Positions 34,147-41,999 of a stretch of DNA of 64,000 nt are shown piece by piece. The notes beneath the pieces were generated by a model. The model saw only the letters and a list, made by a program, of their open reading frames with translations, did no database searches and was not told where the DNA came from. How positions within the stretch are numbered: position 1 is the first letter of the stretch; the number at the start of each line of letters is the position of its first letter. The stretch spans positions 1 to 64,000 of the forward strand of contig JBFLYK010000004.1 of the NCBI GenBank assembly GCA_040756995.1, in the 5' to 3' direction. The stretch is from BP-133 sp040756995. Its GTDB lineage: Bacteria; Actinomycetota; Acidimicrobiia; IMCC26256; BP-133. Position numbers and translations under genes: made by a program.

Positions 34147-36647
34147 AGATCGGGATCGTCGCCCCCAGTTCGGTGCCGTTCACCCTTGGGGGAGCGGAGC
34201 GGTTGTGGAACGGCCTCACGTCGGCCATCAACGACCTGACCCCACACGACGCCGAGCTCATCAAGCTGCCATCGCGAGAGCACAACCTCCCCGATCTTGT
34301 CGAGACGTACGGCGCCTTCAGCCTCCTCGACCTCAGCCACTTCGACCTCGTCGTCTCCACGAAGTACCCGGCATGGATGGTCGAGCACCCGAACCACGTG
34401 GTCTATCTCCAGCACACACTCCGGGGGCTTTACGACCACTACCACCTGACCGGGCTGCCGGAACTGACCACCTACCGCGAGCCGGGCTTGCGCGAATTAC
34501 AAGCGCTCATGCGGAGCGGTCAGGGCCGGGCCGTTCTCCCAGAGTTCTTCGAAAGGTTCCGACATCTGCTGAGCGAGCACGGACGGGATGATCCGGTCTT
34601 TGCCTTTCCTGGCCCCCTCGCCCGCGAAATCGTCCATTTCCTCGACGGTATCGGGCTCGCGCCGGAGTCCGTCCGTCGCTATCTCGCAATATCGCGGACA
34701 GTCGCCGAGCGACGGGGCTACTTCCCGCCCGGGGTCGTGGCGGAGGCGGTCCATCACCCTTCCGACCTGACGGGCCACCGGTGCGGGAGGTTCGAATACC
34801 TCTTCACGGCCAGCCGCCTCGACGGCCCGAAGCGCCTCGATCTTCTCGTGGAAGCAATGCGCTTCGTACCTCCCGGCGTCCGGCTTCGGATCGCCGGAAC
34901 AGGTCCAGACAGTGACAGGCTCCGGGCGATGGCCGCCGATGACGCCCGGATCGAGTTCCTCGGCTACGTCTCTTCGGCGCAGCTCATCGATCTCTACGCC
35001 GATGCGCTGGCCGTTCCGTTCATCCCTCTGGAGGAGGACCTCGGACTCATCACGCTGGAGGCGATGAGCAGCGGCAAGCCGGTGGTGACCTGCCATGATT
35101 CGGGTGGGCCCACGGAGCTGGTCATCGACGGCGTCAACGGTTTCGTGACGCGGCCAAGGGCGCCGGAGCTCGGAGCGGCGCTGGCCCGCCTCGCTGCCGA
35201 TCCGGTCACCGCCCCGCGGCTCGGGGAAGCGGCTCGCCGCACGGCCGAGAAGGTGACGTGGCGACGAACTGTCTCGACCATCATCGGATGGTCGCCTTTC
35301 CACCGGGCGGCTCAGCCACCGGTGACTCGACATGATCGCGCCGTGAGGCGTTCACGCTCCCGGCTGGTGGTGACGTCCACCTTCCCGATCCACCCGCCAA
35401 CCGGCGGGGGCCAGCTGCGGTGTTTCCACCTCTACCGGACGCTGACCGCCCGTTACGATGTCGAGGTCGTGAGCCTAGCCCCGCATACCAGTCCGACCCG
35501 GTCGACGCCGATCGCCCCGGGAATGACGGAGACCGCCATACCAAAATCGGCGCAGCACGAGGCGAGCGAAAACCGGATCACCGCCATCGTCGGCGGCTCG
35601 GTCACAGACATCCTGGCCAGCGGGCTGATCAACCAGACGCCCGCTTATCTCGAGGCCCTCGACCGTGCGCTGCTCGGCGCCGATGGGGTCGTGCTCGCCC
35701 ATCCATTCCTCTATCCCGCCGTGCGAAGCCTCCGGCCCAAACTCCCGGTCATATACGACGCCCATAACGCCGAGTTCCTCCTCAAGCAGACGGTGTTGCC
35801 CCAGTCCAAAGTCGGCCAGGCCCTCCTTGACTTGACTCGCGAGGTGGAGGCCGCCGCAACCCGTCAGGCGGTTCTCGTCTCGGCCTGTTCGACCGAAGAC
35901 TTGAATGTCCTGCGATCGACGTTCGCGCCGGCGAACCGGTTTGTCGTGATTCCCAACGGGATCGACACCGCGGGTCTGCCCTTCACCTCCGGGGACCTTC
36001 GGGCCGATCGATCGCGCCGCTGGCGGGAACAGTTCCTCGCTGGACTCCCGTCGCCGGAGCCAGTCAACCACACTGCGGTCTTCGTTGGGTCGTGGCACCC
36101 TCCGAACAACGAGGCCGCTGGTCAGATCGTCGAGCTGGCCGAGCAGGTCGATGACGTGCTCTTCCTCCTCATGGGCAGCCACTGCGATTTCTTGCGGACC
36201 CATGCTCTTCCGCCCAATGTCGTACCGCTCGGCGTCGTGTCCCACGCCGTGAAGCGTCAGATCCTCGAAAGCGTCGACATCGCCCTGAATCCGATGCTGT
36301 CCGGGTCCGGAACGAACCTGAAGATCGTCGAATACTTCGCGGCCGGTGTACCGGTCGTTTCGACGCCCTTGGGGGCACGGGGATTGGAGGTTGAGCCCGG
36401 ACGCCACCTGGAAGTCACACCGGTGGATGGGTTTGCCGCCGCGATTCGCGCCATCGTCGCCGAGCCGGGGCGAGCCCAGTCAATGGCCAGGGCCGCTCGG
36501 GATCTTGTCGAGAAACGCTACGACTGGGACATTCTCGGACAGGCCTTCCTCGACGCCGTCGTCGATGCCCTTCCGCCGAAGACCACCACGGTTGCGAACG
36601 GCGTCAAGAACGATCCCGTTTTGCCAACCGTCAGCCGGCGAATGTAA
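34143..36647 (+). CDS. Bifunctional two-domain glycosyltransferase (GT4-GT4 fusion)
   Basis: An 834-residue protein with two complete GT-B enzymes. Domain 1 (about 1-385): MKIGIVAPSSVPFTLGGAER, LFTASRLDGPKRLDLL and EEDLGLITLEAMSSGKPVV. Domain 2 (about 400-834): LVVTSTFPIHPPTGGGQLR, VGSWHPPNNEAA, SGTNLKIVEYFAAGVPVVSTPLGARGLE. The two domains belong to different GT subgroups, so this is a gene fusion rather than a duplication. It would add two consecutive sugars. ATG overlaps the preceding stop (ATGA). The end runs 17 nt into the convergent repeat-protein gene. Confidence 0.85.
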   Translation: MKIGIVAPSSVPFTLGGAERLWNGLTSAINDLTPHDAELIKLPSREHNLPDLVETYGAFSLLDLSHFDLVVSTKYPAWMVEHPNHVVYLQHTLRGLYDHYHLTGLPELTTYREPGLRELQALMRSGQGRAVLPEFFERFRHLLSEHGRDDPVFAFPGPLAREIVHFLDGIGLAPESVRRYLAISRTVAERRGYFPPGVVAEAVHHPSDLTGHRCGRFEYLFTASRLDGPKRLDLLVEAMRFVPPGVRLRIAGTGPDSDRLRAMAADDARIEFLGYVSSAQLIDLYADALAVPFIPLEEDLGLITLEAMSSGKPVVTCHDSGGPTELVIDGVNGFVTRPRAPELGAALARLAADPVTAPRLGEAARRTAEKVTWRRTVSTIIGWSPFHRAAQPPVTRHDRAVRRSRSRLVVTSTFPIHPPTGGGQLRCFHLYRTLTARYDVEVVSLAPHTSPTRSTPIAPGMTETAIPKSAQHEASENRITAIVGGSVTDILASGLINQTPAYLEALDRALLGADGVVLAHPFLYPAVRSLRPKLPVIYDAHNAEFLLKQTVLPQSKVGQALLDLTREVEAAATRQAVLVSACSTEDLNVLRSTFAPANRFVVIPNGIDTAGLPFTSGDLRADRSRRWREQFLAGLPSPEPVNHTAVFVGSWHPPNNEAAGQIVELAEQVDDVLFLLMGSHCDFLRTHALPPNVVPLGVVSHAVKRQILESVDIALNPMLSGSGTNLKIVEYFAAGVPVVSTPLGARGLEVEPGRHLEVTPVDGFAAAIRAIVAEPGRAQSMARAARDLVEKRYDWDILGQAFLDAVVDALPPKTTTVANGVKNDPVLPTVSRRM

Positions 36648-36906
36648 CGCGCCCCTCGTAGGCAGCGTCACCCCAGGCGTACACGGCGCCGTCCTGGCCC
36701 ATTAGGAATAGCCCCCGGCCGGAGGCGGTACCGGACGCCGAGATGATGGGAGCGGAGAGCGGAGTCCCGGCCAACGAACCGAGGAATGGCGCTCCACCAA
36801 AGGCGTACACGCCGCCATCGGCGGTCACTATCCAATACCCGCCGCTTGCACAGGTCACGAGGGCGACCGGCGGAGAGCCTGTTGGATACTGGCCGTGCTC
36901 AGACAT
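36631..36906 (-). CDS. Orphan two-repeat GYW/DGG protein
   Basis: A 91-residue protein made almost only of two of the about 42-residue repeats that occupy the C-termini of the three exported enzymes at 42000-48554: SGGYWIVTADGGVYAFGGAP and GRGLFLMGQDGAVYAWGDA. No signal peptide or other domain is seen. A strong TAAGGAG, formed partly by the stop codon of the upstream GT4, precedes the ATG, so it is translated from the methyltransferase-GT4 operon. It could be a blade-donating or scaffold peptide, or a degenerate remnant. Function unknown. Confidence 0.6.
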   Translation of the reverse strand: MSEHGQYPTGSPPVALVTCASGGYWIVTADGGVYAFGGAPFLGSLAGTPLSAPIISASGTASGRGLFLMGQDGAVYAWGDAAYEGRVTFAG

Positions 36907-36915
36907 TGGATCTCC

Positions 36916-37983
36916 TTAGGCAATGCTGGCGAGATGATCAAGGAACGCCGCCACGGCGGCATCGGAGTCGACCTCCCCGATCCTCTTTCGCCCTCGGGCC
37001 ACCAGCTGACCTCGAAGCGGTTCGTCGTCTAGCAGCGCGGCAAGGGCCTCGGCCACGAGTGCGGGATCATCTTCGGGTGGAAGGAGGATCCCTGCATTAC
37101 CCATCGTCTCCGGGATTGCGGCGAATGCGCGGGCCACGACCGGTACATCGAAGGACATGGCCTCGAGCAGGGGTACGCAGACACCTTCGTGCTCGCTCAT
37201 CGTCACGAACAGGGATGCGGCCCGGTAGAAGGCGACGAGTTCCTCGGCTCGGAGCCATCCCGGCACGAGCGCATTGGAAAGATTCAGTTCGCGCGCCTGT
37301 TGCTGCAACGCCCGGTAATAGCCATCGAGTCGCGTCGGACCGAGCATGGCGAGGTTGGCATCGGGCCGGATGTGGGTCACGAGAAGGTGAAAGGCATGGA
37401 GCAGCAGATCGGGACGCTTGTGGGGCAGGATCTGCCCCACGAACAGGATCAACGGGCCTTTGATGGCGTCGACTTCGGCCACCATGCGTTCGTCCGGCTC
37501 AAGGCTCCGCAACACCCAGGGATCGACGGGGAGCGGTGAAACGCGAACATCTTCGTATCCCACAGCCTGCAGCTCGTTGGCGTTGTAGTTGGAGACCGCC
37601 AGAGCCATCAGAACACGATCCCGGAGCATCACGAGTTCGCGGCGGCCCGTAGCAAGGAGGTTGGCAAAGGTGGCATCGTACGGCACGAAGTAACGAGCCG
37701 GGGTGATGTTGTGATACACGAGGACGAGCCGCTGTGGACTCTCGAGCAGGAACCTCACGACCTCGGGCTCCCCGATGGAGGCGTGGTAGATGAGGATGTC
37801 GTCGCGATCGGCGCATGCGGCGTACGCACCCAACGGAGCGACCTTTCCGTCGAGGCGAGGATCGACGTACCGAGCGAAAATCCCTGAGGGTCCGACCCGC
37901 TGGAGGATCCCCTGGAAACCCAGAGCAGTGTTGGTCACCGCGTCGCCCGCTGAAGCTCCTGCCACGACCTGATGGATGCCCAT
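36916..37983 (-). CDS. Family 4 glycosyltransferase
   Basis: A 355-residue GT-B enzyme: MGIHQVVAGASAGDAVTN, VYHNITPARYF, ILFVGQILPHKRPDLLLHAF, and donor motif EHEGVCVPLLEAMSFDVPVVAR with the conserved Glu pair. NITPARYF is typical of GT4s acting in EPS clusters. The start is fixed by a one-base overlap (TGATG) with the upstream methyltransferase stop; a longer frame to 38124 lies wholly inside that gene. Followed within 10 nt by the repeat-peptide gene. Confidence 0.85.
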   Translation of the reverse strand: MGIHQVVAGASAGDAVTNTALGFQGILQRVGPSGIFARYVDPRLDGKVAPLGAYAACADRDDILIYHASIGEPEVVRFLLESPQRLVLVYHNITPARYFVPYDATFANLLATGRRELVMLRDRVLMALAVSNYNANELQAVGYEDVRVSPLPVDPWVLRSLEPDERMVAEVDAIKGPLILFVGQILPHKRPDLLLHAFHLLVTHIRPDANLAMLGPTRLDGYYRALQQQARELNLSNALVPGWLRAEELVAFYRAASLFVTMSEHEGVCVPLLEAMSFDVPVVARAFAAIPETMGNAGILLPPEDDPALVAEALAALLDDEPLRGQLVARGRKRIGEVDSDAAVAAFLDHLASIA

Positions 37984-39173
37984 CAGCGGACAGCGGTGAG
38001 GACGTAATCCTCTGGAGCGACAAGCAGCCTGCTTAGCCGCTGGGTGTTTTCGTCGTGATGCACCGAGCGGAGTGAGACGCTCGCGCCGTCCGCATGCTCT
38101 TGCGGTTCCGGCGCGGAGCGCCATTCGATGTACACCTGGGCGAATCCAGCTTCGCGGAGCAGGAAGGTGAGGTACGCAGGGTGAACGGGACGCAGGTGCG
38201 TAGGATCAAGAAAGAAGGAATGGGCGAAGACATAGAGCGACTGCGGATGGAGGCTTTCGACCAACACAACACCACCGCGGCGGAGTTTCGCCGCCGCCAG
38301 CGCTGAAAGCTCGACAACCTCCTGAACCGAGAAACGCTCAATGGCCTGAACGAGAACGATCGCGCCCAAAGAATCGTTCTCCATTCCGGCGAGATACCGG
38401 ATGCCGTCATCTTCCACGACCGAAAGGCCCAGTGCCCTAGCGGACTTGACCAGCTCCGGATCAATCTCGACTCCGGACGCATCGAGTCCCTGCCCCCCCA
38501 GTACCTTCAGGAGGTCACCCCGACCGCACCCAATCTCAAGGACAGGGCCCTTTCCGGCGAGTCGCTTGGCGACATCGTCGTAGCGCTCGGCCATCTCTTC
38601 GCCCGTAGGACGGAATGATTGTTCGAAGCCACCGTTCGCTTGCCAGGGCTGCATGTCGGGAAGGCTCGCCCTGTCGGCTCCAAGGCCGGCCAGGATCCGT
38701 TCCTGCAGCGCCTGGCGCTCGTAGAGCGCATCGATGCTCTGTGCGATGTCAGCGTAAACAGCGCGGCTGAGATCTTCGACGGCCGTGGCCAGGGCTTCCA
38801 GAGCGGCCTGAACGGGCTCGGCAAAAGCCTGAACCTGTTGCAGCGCGCCCTGTGTCTGGCGGCTCACCAGCCGGGCGATCGTCTTGTGAAAAACTTCGCC
38901 GGCGGGTAACCCCGACGCCAGAGGGATGCGGGACGCCCGGAGGGGAAGTGCCTGACCCGATCGGGTGATTGGCTGACGAAGGTCGGGCAGCGAATGGGCC
39001 TCGCGACGCAGAGTGAGGATCCGGCGGAAGTGGGCGGTCATTTGCTCCTCGAGGTCCGGCGGGTAGGCACCGGAGCGGCGACGCGCCTCCACACGGGCCC
39101 GGAGCAGGGCAACCAGCTCGTCGATGTCGGGAGGTGACTCGGTGTTCACGACGACCTCGTCTGACTCGTCCAC
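37983..39173 (-). CDS. Coiled-coil class I SAM methyltransferase, copy 2
   Basis: About 396 residues. An N-terminal helical/coiled-coil region (20-165) precedes a methyltransferase with motif I VLEIGCGRGDLL (211-222), GVEIDPELV, and VQAIERFS. The block FFLDPTHLRPVHPAYLTFLL is shared with the 31518 gene. GTG 39173 is chosen because TACGAT lies 7 nt upstream; an alternative GTG at 39248 adds 25 residues. Probably methylates a glycan chain and may measure its length through the coiled coil (inference from WbdD-type enzymes). Confidence 0.78.
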   Translation of the reverse strand: MDESDEVVVNTESPPDIDELVALLRARVEARRRSGAYPPDLEEQMTAHFRRILTLRREAHSLPDLRQPITRSGQALPLRASRIPLASGLPAGEVFHKTIARLVSRQTQGALQQVQAFAEPVQAALEALATAVEDLSRAVYADIAQSIDALYERQALQERILAGLGADRASLPDMQPWQANGGFEQSFRPTGEEMAERYDDVAKRLAGKGPVLEIGCGRGDLLKVLGGQGLDASGVEIDPELVKSARALGLSVVEDDGIRYLAGMENDSLGAIVLVQAIERFSVQEVVELSALAAAKLRRGGVVLVESLHPQSLYVFAHSFFLDPTHLRPVHPAYLTFLLREAGFAQVYIEWRSAPEPQEHADGASVSLRSVHHDENTQRLSRLLVAPEDYVLTAVR

Positions 39174-39186
39174 GATCGCGATCGTA
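39174..39186 (-). promoter_or_regulatory. Leaderless promoter for the methyltransferase-GT4 operon
   Basis: TACGAT (39186 to 39181, minus strand), 7 nt, GTG at 39173. Divergent from the rmlB promoter. Confidence 0.45.
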
Positions 39187-39282
39187 GTGTCAGCCGCACC
39201 CCGCCCCTCGGACGGACGAGAGGTTTCCTCGACGCAAGCTCTCCCCACGCGTCGGACCGCAAAGAGGCCCGCCTCAGTTTCC

Positions 39283-39294
39283 TAACATGACCTC
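39283..39294 (+). promoter_or_regulatory. Leaderless promoter for rmlBA
   Basis: TAACAT at 39283-39288, 6 nt, GTG 39295; no Shine-Dalgarno. Same hexamer as the 29507 site. Confidence 0.5.
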
Positions 39295-40290
39295 GTGAAG
39301 ATCCTCATCACCGGCGGGGCCGGATTCATCGGCTCGAACTTCGTGCATCACACCGTCGAAGCCCATCCTGACTACGACGTGGTGGTGGTCGACGCCTTCA
39401 CGTATGCCGGGCACCGGTCGAGCCTGGCCACGGTCGCGGATCGGATCACGATCCTTGACGCGGACATCTGCGACGAGGCAGCCATGGACGAAGCGATGGT
39501 CGGGTGTGACGTGGTGGTGCACCTCGCCGCCGAGTCGCACGTCGACCGGTCGATCGACGACCCCGGACCCTTCCTCCGCACCAACATCCTCGGTACGGAG
39601 ACGCTCCTGAGGATGGCCCGGAAGCACCACGTAGGACGGTTCCACCACATCTCGACCGACGAGGTGTTCGGTGCGCTGCCGCTCGACGGCGGCCGGTTCA
39701 ACGAGGAGACCCCGTATGCCCCCCGCAGCCCCTATGCCGCCAGCAAAGCGGCCAGCGACCATCTGGTACGGGCCTACGGGGAGACGTACGGTGTTCCCTT
39801 CTCCATCACCAATTGCTCCAATAACTATGGTCCCTACCACCTCCCAGAGAAGGCGATCCCGCTGTTCATCACGAACGCCCTCGATGGCAAGACTCTGCCG
39901 CTCTACGGGGACGGGCGGGCGGTGCGCGACTACCTGTATGTCAGCGACCACTGCCGGGCCATCGACCTCGTCCTTCACTCCGGAAAGGAAGGCCGGACGT
40001 ACTGCGTCGGAGGCGGCGCTGAACGGAACGGCTTGACCCTGGCCGAGACGATCCTCGACCTCCTCGAGCTCCCTCGGGACCGGATCGAGTTCGTGGCCGA
40101 TCGGCCAGGCCACGACCGGCGGTACGCCATCGACGCCACGCGAATCCGCGACGAATTGGGTTGGGAGCCCACCGTCTCCTTCGAAGAGGGACTCGCCGCA
40201 ACGATCCAGTGGTACCAGGAGCACGAGCACTGGTGGCGACCCATCAAGGAGCGGACCGAGATCATCACCTGGGAGACCTACCAGGCATGA
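39295..40290 (+). CDS. rmlB: dTDP-glucose 4,6-dehydratase
   Basis: A 331-residue extended SDR. NAD motif TGGAGFIGSNF (6-16), LAAESHVDRSI, the active-site STDEVFG (Thr121, Asp122, Glu123), and Tyr147/Lys151 in YAASKAASD; NCSNNYGPYHLPEK and RDYLYVSDHC are diagnostic. It converts dTDP-glucose to the 4-keto-6-deoxy intermediate of dTDP-rhamnose. Overlaps rmlA by ATGA. No rmlC or rmlD is seen in this window, so they lie elsewhere or another 6-deoxysugar is made. Confidence 0.95.
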   Translation: MKILITGGAGFIGSNFVHHTVEAHPDYDVVVVDAFTYAGHRSSLATVADRITILDADICDEAAMDEAMVGCDVVVHLAAESHVDRSIDDPGPFLRTNILGTETLLRMARKHHVGRFHHISTDEVFGALPLDGGRFNEETPYAPRSPYAASKAASDHLVRAYGETYGVPFSITNCSNNYGPYHLPEKAIPLFITNALDGKTLPLYGDGRAVRDYLYVSDHCRAIDLVLHSGKEGRTYCVGGGAERNGLTLAETILDLLELPRDRIEFVADRPGHDRRYAIDATRIRDELGWEPTVSFEEGLAATIQWYQEHEHWWRPIKERTEIITWETYQA

Positions 40291-41195
40291 AGGGCATCGT
40301 CCTCGCCGGCGGCTCTGGCACCCGGCTGTATCCGATCACCCACGCGGTGAGCAAGCAGCTGATGCCGATCTACGACAAGCCCATGGTCTACTACCCGCTC
40401 ACGACGTTGATGTTGGCCGGCGCCCGGGAGATCCTGATCATCACGACTCCGGCTGATCGACCGCAATTCGAGCGCCTCCTGGGTGATGGAGGTCAGTTCG
40501 GCTGCCGCTTCAGCTATGCCGTCCAACCCGTTCCAAACGGCCTGGCCCAGGCGTTCGTCATCGGAGCGGACTTCATCGGCGGCGACAGCGTGGCGCTCGT
40601 CCTAGGCGACAACATCTTCTACGGCGCCGGCCTCGGCGACCAGTTGAAGACGCACGGGGATCCCGACGGCGCCGTGATCTTCGCCTACCAGGTGGCCAAC
40701 CCATCGGAGTACGGTGTGGTGGAGTTCGACGCCGATTTCCGGGCCGTGTCGCTGGACGAGAAACCGGCCGTCCCGAAGTCCAACTTCGCCATCCCGGGTC
40801 TGTACTTCTACGACAAAGACGTGGTGGCCCTGGCCGGCAAGCTTGAGCCCAGCGCCCGGGGCGAGTACGAAATCACCGACCTCAACCGGGCCTACCTGGA
40901 GGCCGGAAAGCTCAAGGTCGCCGTCCTCCCCCGGGGCACGGCCTGGCTTGACACCGGGAGCTACACCTCGCTCATGCAGGCGGCCCAGTTCGTCCAGGTG
41001 ATCGAGGAGCGCCAGGGTCTCAAGATCGGCTGCCCCGAGGAGGTCGCCTACCGGGAGGGCTACATCACCCGTGAGCAGTTGGAGGCGCTGGCCGTCCCGC
41101 TCATGAAGAGTGGGTACGGGCAATACCTGTTGCAGCTGGCGCAGCAGGACCTGGGCATCAAACGGTGGCCCGGGCAACCAGCCTGTAGCGAATGA
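40287..41195 (+). CDS. rmlA: Glucose-1-phosphate thymidylyltransferase
   Basis: A 302-residue nucleotidyltransferase with GGSGTRLYPIT (8-18), DKPMVYYPL, LGDNIFYG and the late motif GTAWLDTGSY. Length and motif order are those of the short RmlA type. Makes dTDP-glucose from dTTP and glucose-1-phosphate, feeding RmlB. Coupled to rmlB by ATGA. The 3' end overlaps the convergent methyltransferase gene by 38 nt. Confidence 0.95.
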   Translation: MKGIVLAGGSGTRLYPITHAVSKQLMPIYDKPMVYYPLTTLMLAGAREILIITTPADRPQFERLLGDGGQFGCRFSYAVQPVPNGLAQAFVIGADFIGGDSVALVLGDNIFYGAGLGDQLKTHGDPDGAVIFAYQVANPSEYGVVEFDADFRAVSLDEKPAVPKSNFAIPGLYFYDKDVVALAGKLEPSARGEYEITDLNRAYLEAGKLKVAVLPRGTAWLDTGSYTSLMQAAQFVQVIEERQGLKIGCPEEVAYREGYITREQLEALAVPLMKSGYGQYLLQLAQQDLGIKRWPGQPACSE

Positions 41196-41952
41196 CAGGG
41201 TCGTCGCCGGGCTCCGGAACTTCGGTCAGAAGTTCGGCTCGGGAGAATCCGGCCGCTCGGATCATTCCCAGCAGCGCCGGGGCTGTCGGGGCCCACCAGT
41301 TGCTGACGTCACCGGACAGCTCGTCAGTCTCGTAGAACTCGCAGACGGATAGATCGCGATGATCGCGTATGACAAGCGCTGCGGTTTCGATCAGGGCTGT
41401 TCCGTTGGTCACCCGTCTCAGGCGCTCCAGCGCCAGGAGTGGGTGACGCAAATGGTAGAGAACCCCGAGGAACAGGGTGATGTCGAACCGGCCGAGCTCG
41501 GCGATGTCGATCGCCATGAAATCGCCGACGACGTCCTCAACGCCGCTTCCGAGCAAGGCCCTAGCCGTGTCGAAACCCGCCTTTCCAGGAAGCGTATCCG
41601 GTTGCCAGAACTCGGGCACCGTCTCATAGGGTTTGGGCTTCTCGTCACTGAGCAGGCACTGCCGGTAGTACTCCTGCTGCCGCCCGAGGTCGAGCGACCA
41701 GACGTAGTGGTCCAGCGCCACCACCCGACGGGCACCCAAGCGCTCCGCCGCGAACGAGAAGTAACCGTCCCAGGCCCCGATATCGAGGACGGTTTGGCCG
41801 GTCAGATCGGGGAGTTGGAGCTGCTCGAGCTCGGAGGACAACAGGTCCGGCGATTTGTGGCCGGGCGTCACCACGCCGTCGCCCACGTCGATCGAATGCC
41901 ACCAGAAGGGAACCCGGGCCACCGCGCTCTTTGCGTCGAGGTCAGCATTCAC
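41158..41952 (-). CDS. CmoB/DUF1698-like SAM methyltransferase
   Basis: A 264-residue methyltransferase: FWWHSIDVGDGVVTPG at 16-31 is the entry motif of the CmoB/DUF1698 group, followed by motif I VLDIGAWDGYFSF and LGVLYHLRHPLLALERL. True CmoB modifies wobble uridine with carboxy-SAM in gammaproteobacteria; homologues in actinobacterial sugar loci usually methylate other substrates, so the name is only a fold-level label. GTG 41952 follows TATGGT by 6 nt. Converges on rmlA. Confidence 0.78.
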   Translation of the reverse strand: MNADLDAKSAVARVPFWWHSIDVGDGVVTPGHKSPDLLSSELEQLQLPDLTGQTVLDIGAWDGYFSFAAERLGARRVVALDHYVWSLDLGRQQEYYRQCLLSDEKPKPYETVPEFWQPDTLPGKAGFDTARALLGSGVEDVVGDFMAIDIAELGRFDITLFLGVLYHLRHPLLALERLRRVTNGTALIETAALVIRDHRDLSVCEFYETDELSGDVSNWWAPTAPALLGMIRAAGFSRAELLTEVPEPGDDPVIRYRLVARATV

Positions 41953-41964
41953 GCCGCGACCATA
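41953..41964 (-). promoter_or_regulatory. Leaderless promoter for the CmoB-like gene
   Basis: TATGGT (41964 to 41959, minus strand), 6 nt, GTG at 41952. Confidence 0.45.
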
Positions 41965-41999
41965 TAACGGGACTACAGGTCGCGGCTGACGGACGACCG

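Noticed and set aside
41158..41952. True tRNA-modifying CmoB
   Set aside because: CmoB works with CmoA, which is not seen, and the setting is a sugar locus; only the fold label is kept.
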